From CAYTAP01 sp964435775 (GTDB lineage: Bacteria; Planctomycetota; Phycisphaerae; Tepidisphaerales; Tepidisphaeraceae): 5,777 nucleotides of DNA. Position 1 is the first letter of the stretch, and every line of letters starts with the position of its first letter. The position numbers and the translations under genes were made by a program. Of this stretch, positions 1-4,684 are shown one piece after another. The notes beneath the pieces were generated by a model that was not told where the DNA came from, made no database searches, and saw only the letters and a program-made list of their open reading frames with translations. The stretch spans positions 1-5,777 of the forward strand of contig CAYTAP010000173.1 in NCBI GenBank assembly GCA_964435775.1. Direction: 5' to 3'.

Positions 1-114
1 TGGAACGAACTAAACCTCGTCAAAAACACTTGACAGGAAACACAGCCGCTTCGTGTCTTAGTGGCGAATTGCGCCTCTGTGGTGCGCTTCTTGATCTCCA
101 CGCGGGGTTCGGGC
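1..114. other. Left-edge non-coding sequence with repeat-like text
   Basis: No coding region can be supported here; it lies downstream of the minus-strand hydrolase. Read on the minus strand it holds 'caccacagaggcgcaa' (about 93-78) followed by 'cgccactaagacacgaag' (about 67-50). Together these resemble the degenerate 'ACCACAGAGGCAC / GCCACGAAGACACGAAG' phrases that I recall as scattered intergenic sequence in many environmental bacterial genomes. That resemblance is from memory, not from a search. A TTGACA hexamer sits at 30-35, but no good -10 box follows at the usual spacing, so I do not call a promoter. Confidence 0.3.
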
Positions 115-756
115 TCACCACCCCATGACCTTCAACCATTCATGCGCCATGTAGAGGTGCCCGGTTGGGTTTGGATGGACCGGCTCATTGCAGAACAGGT
201 CGGCCGGCTGTGATTTCAGGTGTCGTTGGAACATGTCGTGGAATCGCACATAGCGCGCCTTGTATTGCCTGGCCAGCTTCTCGGCGGTCTTGCGATACTT
301 GGCCAATTGTTCCTGCACGTTGGCGCGATAAGCGCCGTGATGGCGGTCGATCGACATGTAAAACGGTTCGATGAGCACGAGGTTCGCCTTGGTCTCCTTT
401 TTCACGCGCTCGAGGATTTCCGGATAAATATCGGCGTATTGTTCGGGGCTGACCGCATTGGCGGCTTTGTTCAAATATTGATGCACGTCATTGATTCCGA
501 TCATGATCGACAACCAGTCCGGTTGATGGCGAATGACATCATCGCTCCAGCGCATCGACAAATCACGGACATTATTTCCGCTGATGCCGGTGTTGATGAT
601 TTTCAGCCCATGCCCCGGATGGCGGGCCCCCATCAGGTCGGTGATCATCCGAACATACCCATTGCCCAGCGGCGTCGAGTGGTCGCGCCGTCCGGCGTCG
701 GTGATCGAGTCGCCGGTGAACAAGACGGTGGCTTTCGGTTTGATTGCAAATGGCAT
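115..756 (-). CDS. SGNH/GDSL-family hydrolase (lipase/esterase-like)
   Basis: A 213-residue, single-domain SGNH hydrolase, probably a carbohydrate- or acyl-esterase; the substrate cannot be read from sequence. The four SGNH blocks are visible in order: GDSIT at 15-19 with nucleophile Ser17; NTGISGNN with oxyanion Gly57; GIND with Asn89; and EPVHPN with His194. The usual catalytic Asp three residues before the His (D-x-x-H) is Glu191 here (codon gag), a conservative change. There is no signal peptide or membrane segment, so a cytoplasmic location is likely. The length fits the compact rhamnogalacturonan-acetylesterase-like subgroup. The ATG at 756 is supported by an AAGGAG ribosome-binding site 11 nt upstream and by the motif beginning 15 residues in. 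The gene is transcribed away from the AhpD-like gene and has no partner on its own strand in the window. Confidence 0.9.
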   Translation of the reverse strand: MPFAIKPKATVLFTGDSITDAGRRDHSTPLGNGYVRMITDLMGARHPGHGLKIINTGISGNNVRDLSMRWSDDVIRHQPDWLSIMIGINDVHQYLNKAANAVSPEQYADIYPEILERVKKETKANLVLIEPFYMSIDRHHGAYRANVQEQLAKYRKTAEKLARQYKARYVRFHDMFQRHLKSQPADLFCNEPVHPNPTGHLYMAHEWLKVMGW

Positions 757-767
757 GATGATGCAAA

Positions 768-773
768 CTCCTT
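768..773 (-). promoter_or_regulatory. Ribosome-binding site of the SGNH hydrolase
   Basis: AAGGAG on the minus strand, 11 nt before the ATG at 756. The spacing is slightly long but the match to Shine-Dalgarno is strong. It decides the start of the hydrolase, because an in-frame alternative is not needed and a TTG ten bases upstream is in another frame. Confidence 0.7.
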
Positions 774-798
774 CGCGTTGAAGTTCAATGTCTCCGCA

Positions 799-816
799 CG
801 GCCGGTCAACCGGCCG
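799..816. repeat. 18-bp near-perfect palindrome in divergent intergenic region
   Basis: The sequence cggccggtcaaccggccg equals its own reverse complement except at the two central bases. It lies 43 bp before the start of the SGNH hydrolase and 156 bp before the AhpD-like gene, inside the 215-bp divergent region (757-971). It could be a regulator operator or a small hairpin with an 8-bp stem. Its extreme GC content makes chance formation less surprising in this genome. No convincing -35/-10 pair could be placed around it, and no reading frame in the rest of the divergent region looks coding. Confidence 0.4.
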
Positions 817-957
817 GCGTATCGGTTAAAGTGGGACATTTGACCGTCCTCTTCTTCAGACGGCAAGGGGGCATCGTTCCGTTTTCGGGATTATCGCCCG
901 CGATTTTCTGGACCGGCGCGGCGGGCGCGCCAATAATCCATTCCAACACCCTTACAC

Positions 958-962
958 GAGGA
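958..962 (+). promoter_or_regulatory. Ribosome-binding site of the AhpD-like gene
   Basis: GAGGA, nine bases before the ATG at 972. It favours this start over the out-of-frame ATG at 965, which opens only a shadow reading frame. Confidence 0.6.
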
Positions 963-971
963 CGATGACCC

Positions 972-1427
972 ATGAAGCAACGACTCAACTACAACAGCGC
1001 GTCTCCGGAAGCTTTCGCCGCGATGCTTGGCCTGGAAAGCGCGGTTCGCAAATCGAGCATCGAATTGTCCCTGCGCGAGCTTGTCAAAATGCGTGCCTCG
1101 CAGATCAACGGCTGCGCGTTCTGCCTCGACATGCACTCCAAGGACGCCCGCGCCGAGGGGGAAACCGAGCAGCGGCTGTATGGCCTGAGCGCCTGGCGCG
1201 AAGCGCCGTATTACACCGACCGCGAGCGGGCCGCGCTGGAATGGACCGAGGCGCTGACCCTGGTGGCCGACAATCATGTGCCCGACGAGGTGTTTGACGC
1301 AGTGCGCCCCCATTTCAACGACAAGGAGTTGATGGACCTCACGCTGGCGATCGTCGCGATCAACGGATGGAACCGCATCGCCATCGGTTTCCGCAGCGTG
1401 CCGGGGTCGTACAAGCGGAGTTCGTGA
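972..1427 (+). CDS. Carboxymuconolactone decarboxylase-family protein (AhpD-like alkylhydroperoxidase)
   Basis: A 151-residue all-helical CMD/AhpD-fold protein, expected to be a cytosolic thiol-dependent peroxidase or related redox enzyme. The AhpD core is clear: Glu36, Cys48, Cys51 and His55 in the stretch ELVKMRASQINGCAFCLDMH. The spacing of 12, 3 and 4 residues is the same as Glu118, Cys130, Cys133 and His137 in mycobacterial AhpD, whose CxxC pair and His carry out peroxide reduction. A second conserved patch, WTEALTLVADNHVPDEVFD (about 86-104), is typical of the family, which usually forms oligomers. The length is normal for the short single-domain members. No peroxiredoxin (AhpC) gene or regulator is adjacent, so the physiological reductant and substrate are unknown. 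The start is supported by a GAGGA at 958-962. Transcription probably ends at the hairpins near 1475-1575. Confidence 0.92.
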   Translation: MKQRLNYNSASPEAFAAMLGLESAVRKSSIELSLRELVKMRASQINGCAFCLDMHSKDARAEGETEQRLYGLSAWREAPYYTDRERAALEWTEALTLVADNHVPDEVFDAVRPHFNDKELMDLTLAIVAINGWNRIAIGFRSVPGSYKRSS

Positions 1428-1474
1428 GCAAGGTCAGCCGCCGGACCGTCAGAGCAAACACATTGATGCCTTCC

Positions 1475-1502
1475 CCCTCCCCCACGTACGCGTGGGGGAG
1501 GG
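1475..1502. terminator. Perfect 12-bp hairpin, C-rich/G-rich (repeat half 1; possible bidirectional terminator)
   Basis: The arms ccctcccccacg (1475-1486) and cgtgggggaggg (1491-1502) are exact reverse complements around a 4-nt TACG loop. The hairpin starts 47 bp after the AhpD-like stop codon and lies between two convergent genes. There is no U-tract, so it is not a canonical intrinsic terminator. It looks instead like half of a dispersed palindromic repeat that may also stop or buffer read-through. Confidence 0.6.
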
Positions 1503-1549
1503 TTGGGGAGGGGGTCCAGCTTGACGCCCCGTGAAAAACCCCCTCCCTG

Positions 1550-1575
1550 CCCTCCCCCGGCGTACCGGGGGAGGG
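1550..1575. terminator. Perfect 11-bp hairpin, C-rich/G-rich (repeat half 2)
   Basis: The arms ccctcccccgg (1550-1560) and ccgggggaggg (1565-1575) are exact reverse complements around a CGTA loop. This is a sister of the hairpin at 1475-1502: stems share the CCCTCCCCC core and the loops TACG and CGTA are near-relatives. It lies 89 bp beyond the stop of the minus-strand TIGR01777-type gene, so it could serve as that gene's terminator from the opposite side. Confidence 0.6.
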
Positions 1576-1635
1576 AATAAAGCGCCTCGTCATGGCAAGT
1601 GCGTTTATCATGATTAGATGATGTGCGGGCGATTT

Positions 1636-1656
1636 CCCGAACCCCGAAGCCCGAAC
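1636..1656. repeat. Three 7-bp tandem units CCCGAAS
   Basis: The units cccgaac, cccgaag and cccgaac follow one another without gaps, eight bases beyond the stop codon of the minus-strand TIGR01777-type gene. It is short and may be chance or the remnant of a CCCGAAG-type dispersed intergenic sequence. Confidence 0.4.
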
Positions 1657-1664
1657 CCTCCCCC

Positions 1665-2597
1665 TCACGAGTTCAAATCCTCCAGCGCCTCGCGAAGCTC
1701 CGGGTACTTAAACTCAAACCCGCGTTCGAGCATCCGACGCGGTACACATCGTCGTCCCTTCAGCGCGAGCTCCGCTTCGGTGCCCATCAGGCGCGCGCCC
1801 AGGCACACGAGGGGCGTGGGGACGGGTGGTGACCAGGGGCGATGGAGCGACCGTCTCAGTTGGCGCATGAAGAGCGCGTTGGTCACGGGGTTGGGTCCGG
1901 TTGCATTGAAGATTCCGGCCATATCCCGGTCGTCCACGGCCAGGCCGAACATCGCATTGAGATCGGCGAGGTGGATCCAACTGATGTATTGTCTGCCCGA
2001 GCCGACCGTCCCGCCAAGGAACCATCGCGTCAGCGCCGACAACGTGCCCAGCGCGCCTCCGCCGCGCCCGAGGGCGAATCCGATCCGCAACGTCACTTTC
2101 CGCGTCGCGGGAACATTGGCCGCATCAAACGCCCCCTCCCACGCCCGGCAGACATCGCTGGAAAATCCCTCTCCTTCCGGCGAAGACTCATCGAGCATCG
2201 CATCGCCGGCATCCCCATATATCGCCAGCGAAGCGCTCTGCACCCACACCGGCGGCGGCGCATCGCATTTCCCAATCGCGCTGGCCAGCGCCTTCACGGA
2301 ATTGATGCGAGATTGAATGATCTCCCGTCGATTGGCGGGCGTGTATCGGCAGTTGACGCTTTTGCCCGTCAGGTTGATGACACCGGCCGCGCCGTCCAGC
2401 TCCGTTTCCCATGCGCCGCCGATCCTCCCATCCCATTGCACCGCGCGCCCCAGCCCCGTATGCCGCTGGGGAGATCGTGTCAGGATGACGACCTCATACC
2501 CCCGGCAGATCAGTTCCGGCGTCATTGCGCGCCCCAGAAATCCCGATCCCCCGGCCAGGATGATCCGTCGCGCGTTTGTACTTTCATCGCGATTCAT
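1665..2597 (-). CDS. TIGR01777/YfcH-family atypical SDR epimerase-like protein
   Basis: A 310-residue NAD(P)-binding Rossmann protein of the TIGR01777 family (E. coli YfcH, plant SULA/GC1-like), with a C-terminal DUF1731 domain; its reaction is unknown. Visible marks in order: nucleotide-binding GGSGFLG at 16-22; VINLTGKSV and the following RREIIQSRI at 73-99; SASLAIYG at 121-128; RIGFALGRGGGALG at 171-184; WIHLADL at 207-213; and a DUF1731 tail with GRRCVPRRMLERGFEFKYPEL around 281-301. Tyr127 is not followed by Lys at +4, consistent with this group of atypical SDRs lacking the canonical YxxxK site. A GTG at 2663 and ATGs at 2639 and 2633 would add up to 22 residues, but these lack similarity to the family, whereas the ATG at 2597 puts the Rossmann motif at its usual place. 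The gene faces away from trpG across 108 bp and converges on the AhpD-like gene. Confidence 0.93.
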   Translation of the reverse strand: MNRDESTNARRIILAGGSGFLGRAMTPELICRGYEVVILTRSPQRHTGLGRAVQWDGRIGGAWETELDGAAGVINLTGKSVNCRYTPANRREIIQSRINSVKALASAIGKCDAPPPVWVQSASLAIYGDAGDAMLDESSPEGEGFSSDVCRAWEGAFDAANVPATRKVTLRIGFALGRGGGALGTLSALTRWFLGGTVGSGRQYISWIHLADLNAMFGLAVDDRDMAGIFNATGPNPVTNALFMRQLRRSLHRPWSPPVPTPLVCLGARLMGTEAELALKGRRCVPRRMLERGFEFKYPELREALEDLNS

Positions 2598-2603
2598 CCC
2601 GCG

Positions 2604-2609
2604 AGTATA
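2604..2609 (-). promoter_or_regulatory. Candidate -10 box (TATACT) for the TIGR01777-type gene
   Basis: TATACT on the minus strand matches the TATAAT consensus at five of six positions and ends six bases before the ATG at 2597. If used, transcription would begin at or next to the start codon, giving a leaderless message. That fits the absence of a Shine-Dalgarno sequence before this ATG. The -35 region (tgcacg, 17 bp upstream) is poor, so this stays a candidate. Confidence 0.35.
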
Positions 2610-2705
2610 CGCATCGGCGGGCGTCTCGTGCATGGGCATCCCGGATGGTTTGGAGGGTTTCACCGGCTTTCCCGGCGTCGGTTTCCGTCATACCATGATT
2701 TCACC

Positions 2706-3275
2706 ATGATCGTTTTGATCGATAACTACGATTCGTTCACCTACAACCTGGTGCAAAAGCTCGGCGAGGTCGCGCCCGAGCGAAAGGTTGAGGTGTTTCG
2801 CAATGACAAGATTTCGATTGAGCAGATCGAGAACCTTCATCCGACGCACATTCTCATTTCGCCAGGCCCCTGCACGCCGCGAGAGGGGGGGATCAGCAAC
2901 GATGTGATCAAGCGTTTCGGGCCGACGATTCCGCTCCTGGGCGTGTGCCTCGGGCATCAGTGCATCGGCTTCACGTTCGGCGCGGTGGTCGAGCGGGCGG
3001 ATCAACTCATGCACGGCAAGACGGATCTGATCCATCACGACGGAAAAACGATCTACGCCGGGATGCCCAATCCCTTCACGGCGACGCGCTATCATTCGCT
3101 GATCATCCGCCCGAGCACGCTGCCCGAGGAGTTTGAAATCAGCGCCTGGACGGCGAGCAACGAGATCATGGGCATCAGGCATAAGACCTGGCCATTGGAA
3201 GGGGTGCAGTATCATCCGGAAAGTTTTCTGACGGAGCAGGGGGAGAGGTTGCTGGGGAATTTCCTGAAGAAATAA
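2706..3275 (+). CDS. trpG: Anthranilate/aminodeoxychorismate synthase glutamine amidotransferase subunit (TrpG/PabA)
   Basis: A 189-residue class I glutamine amidotransferase. It hydrolyses glutamine and passes ammonia to a chorismate-binding partner, TrpE (anthranilate, tryptophan pathway) or PabB (aminodeoxychorismate, folate pathway). Family marks: the N-terminal MIVLIDNYDSFTYNLVQ; oxyanion-loop region SPGPCTP at 52-58; nucleophile Cys81 in GVCLGHQ; MHGK at 102-105; and His170 and Glu172 in QYHPES, completing the Cys-His-Glu triad. The length is normal for a stand-alone subunit. The frame is open far upstream, but that part is antisense to the neighbouring gene; the ATG at 2706 gives exactly the family's N-terminus. 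No strong Shine-Dalgarno is visible. No trpE, trpD or pabB lies nearby, so TrpG and PabA cannot be told apart and one subunit may serve both enzymes. Confidence 0.95.
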   Translation: MIVLIDNYDSFTYNLVQKLGEVAPERKVEVFRNDKISIEQIENLHPTHILISPGPCTPREGGISNDVIKRFGPTIPLLGVCLGHQCIGFTFGAVVERADQLMHGKTDLIHHDGKTIYAGMPNPFTATRYHSLIIRPSTLPEEFEISAWTASNEIMGIRHKTWPLEGVQYHPESFLTEQGERLLGNFLKK

Positions 3276-3290
3276 AGGCGGGGGATCTTT

Positions 3291-3326
3291 CGCGCTGTCG
3301 GGTGGTTGCCGCAGGCGCGCAGCGCG
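3291..3326. terminator. Possible hairpin between convergent genes
   Basis: The arms cgcgctg (3291-3297) and cagcgcg (3320-3326) are exact complements around a 22-nt loop, filling most of the 52-bp gap between the trpG stop and the acyltransferase stop. There is no T-run on either side and the loop is long, so this is only a weak candidate for a shared terminator. Confidence 0.3.
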
Positions 3327-3327
3327 T

Positions 3328-4464
3328 TCATCGCGGGATGATCCCGCCGGCGCCGTGCCACCGGCCGCCAGATTCCACATGGGCGATGACGATGCGCCGC
3401 AGCGTCGTGTCGCGCGGGGCGGTTCGCAGGTCCGTCTGCGGCGAACCGAAGACGCGCTCGAGGATTTGGTGATCCGATGCCTTTGGCACCGGATGGCGAT
3501 GGAAGCGGCGCAGGAAATGGACGATGTTCGATTGCGCGGGAAGATGCTCTTCCAACTGGCTGTCCATCAGCCACGATTCACAGGTGAACGCCTTGAAGTG
3601 GTGCTCGGGGAAATGGGCGGGGAAAAACAGCAGCGCCCATTGGAAGGATTCGCTGCAGGCGTGATGGTCCATCGGGCCGCCGGCTGGAATGTGAACCTCC
3701 AGGATGGGGTCTGTTTTTTCCAGGCATGGCGTCCATGTCACGGCATCCAGCGACACATGCTGGGGCATTGCCGCGCCTCGCTCGGTGATGGCTTGGCCGA
3801 TCGTCGCCGTTGCTGTTGGCCGATACGTTGCGGTCCAGGGGGACGGATCGTCCATCGTGTCGGCGTTGGCGAATTGTCCGTCGGCGCGGAATTGCATTCC
3901 ATTCCCGGCGAGCAGGATGTGCCGATCGTCGTCGAACGATCGAAGCATGTGAAAATCGTGCGGGAACGATCCGATCTGAAATTGCAACCGGCCGAGGTGA
4001 TGCAATTCCCCGAGCATGTGGCCGGTCAGCCAGAACATCTGCGAAAAGCCCCACTGCCCGGTCTCCTGGTGGTATTGATGGACCCACAAGGCCAAATCCG
4101 AGAGCGTTCGGCGGGTGATGTCTTCATCAATGCCGCGACGGGCGTTTCGGACTCGCGTCTGCTCGATACCGCAGAGACAGACCAGCGCGTAGAGCATGCG
4201 CCCCGCTTCGCCGCAGTGATCGGGCATCATCGGCCAGTTGCGGCGCTGAGGCACACCGCCCGGCGGCTGCGACAAAACCCAGTGGACGTGTTGGAAGATG
4301 CGAAGGAGATTTTCATCCTGCGTGATCGCGAGGGCGGCGCGAAGGAAAACCCGCGTGAGCTCCTCATCCAGACCGAGCCATCGGCAGTGACGGGCAACCG
4401 CATCCTGCTTCAGGAGTTCGGCGGGGAGTTCCGGGCCAGATGGGGCTGCTCCCAGTCGGCCCAT
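3328..4464 (-). CDS. Acyltransferase domain-containing protein (NAT_N + GNAT_C type)
   Basis: A 378-codon frame that I recognise as a two-domain acyltransferase of the NAT_N/GNAT_C type, best represented in actinobacteria and with no well-known substrate. The N-terminal half (about 23-165) carries CRWLGLDEE, the HVHWVL segment near 59-64, and the diagnostic stretch TLSDLALWVHQYHQETGQWG at 120-139 followed by LGELHHLGRLQFQI. The C-terminal half (about 250-378) has EVHIPAGGPM at 256-265, SESFQWALLFFPAHFPEHHF, a TCESWLMDSQL segment at 294-304, LPAQSNIVHF at 308-317, and TTLRRIVIAHVESGGRWH at 353-370, which sits at the C-terminal end. No signal peptide or membrane segment is seen, so it should be cytoplasmic. 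The first 14 codons look unlike the family, have poor codon bias and lack a ribosome-binding site; the true N-terminus may be in another frame upstream. It follows the ABC ATPase gene on the same strand after 220 bp. Confidence 0.72.
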   Translation of the reverse strand: MGRLGAAPSGPELPAELLKQDAVARHCRWLGLDEELTRVFLRAALAITQDENLLRIFQHVHWVLSQPPGGVPQRRNWPMMPDHCGEAGRMLYALVCLCGIEQTRVRNARRGIDEDITRRTLSDLALWVHQYHQETGQWGFSQMFWLTGHMLGELHHLGRLQFQIGSFPHDFHMLRSFDDDRHILLAGNGMQFRADGQFANADTMDDPSPWTATYRPTATATIGQAITERGAAMPQHVSLDAVTWTPCLEKTDPILEVHIPAGGPMDHHACSESFQWALLFFPAHFPEHHFKAFTCESWLMDSQLEEHLPAQSNIVHFLRRFHRHPVPKASDHQILERVFGSPQTDLRTAPRDTTLRRIVIAHVESGGRWHGAGGIIPR

Positions 4465-4568
4465 GCGCGATTGAGGGGATCAAGTCCCAGAGCCGTCAGT
4501 GCCGTGTCATCCCGCATCGTTGTGGTCGTCCAATCGCATTGGTTGTCGTGGTTGCGGATCATACCCAT
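4410..4568 (-). other. Short coding-like frame overlapping the acyltransferase 5' end (possible frameshifted N-terminus)
   Basis: A 52-codon frame from ATG 4568 (other in-frame ATGs at 4562 and 4517) to a TGA at 4410-4412. It reads through TALTALGLDPLNRAWADWEQ and overlaps the first 18 codons of the acyltransferase frame. In the overlap, 13 of 15 codons before the last few end in G or C, against 6 of the first 12 codons in the acyltransferase frame, so codon bias favours this frame as the coding one there. One extra C in the CCCC run near 4423-4426 would join it to the acyltransferase as ...WEQPHLARNSPAELLKQDAVARHC. It may therefore be the real N-terminus split by a one-base deletion or a sequencing error, or a small independent ORF, or chance. 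No strong ribosome-binding site precedes any of its ATGs. Confidence 0.4.
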
Positions 4569-4684
4569 GACCGGCCAGGGGGACCACAAGCGCCCGGCAA
4601 GATACAGGGCCTTTCAATTCCGCATGAAATCGAACCATGGATGAACACGGACTGCCCAGCATCAACAGCATGCAAATCGTGCCT

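Larger units (their letters stand above)
1471..1576. repeat. Composite inverted repeat containing two hairpins (REP/BIME-like)
   Basis: The two hairpins are themselves arranged as an inverted pair. The stretch after hairpin 1 (about 1499-1515, ending ggggagggggt) is nearly the reverse complement of the stretch before hairpin 2 (about 1538-1553, starting accccctccct). The pairs differ by a two-base change and one G. About 22 bp of unrelated sequence sits in the middle. This is the architecture of a head-to-head REP pair. The C-run/G-run hairpin style is one I recall as widespread in intergenic regions of many bacteria; copy number in this genome cannot be judged from one window. Confidence 0.65.

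Noticed and set aside
141..149. Loss of the Walker A lysine in the ABC ATPase (protein residues 141-149) as a sign of inactivation
   Set aside because: The second ATPase domain of RbsA-type proteins, including E. coli RbsA, normally has this degenerate Walker A and a Ser in place of the switch His.
220..843. Long plus-strand reading frame opposite the SGNH hydrolase
   Set aside because: It is antisense to a gene with intact SGNH motifs, its protein resembles nothing I know, and it reads through the hydrolase ribosome-binding site and the palindrome.
888..939. 7-bp inverted repeat ggattat ... ataatcc before the AhpD-like gene
   Set aside because: The arms are short and 38 bp apart; this is expected by chance.
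806..988. Minus-strand 60-codon frame between the divergent genes
   Set aside because: It has no ribosome-binding site or known motif and overlaps the start of the well-supported AhpD-like gene.
1842..2705. Upstream extension of the trpG frame, which would add 288 residues
   Set aside because: The extension is antisense to the TIGR01777-type gene, is Arg/Pro-rich without any domain, and the TrpG/PabA family begins exactly at the Met encoded at 2706.
4530..4542. 13-bp palindrome ccaatcgcattgg in the gap before the acyltransferase
   Set aside because: The stem is only 5 bp, and the position probably lies within coding sequence if the upstream frame is the true N-terminus.
3355..4644. 429-codon plus-strand frame opposite the acyltransferase
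   Set aside because: It is longer than the minus-strand frame, but the minus strand carries recognisable NAT_N/GNAT_C motifs and the plus-strand product has none; high GC creates long antisense frames.
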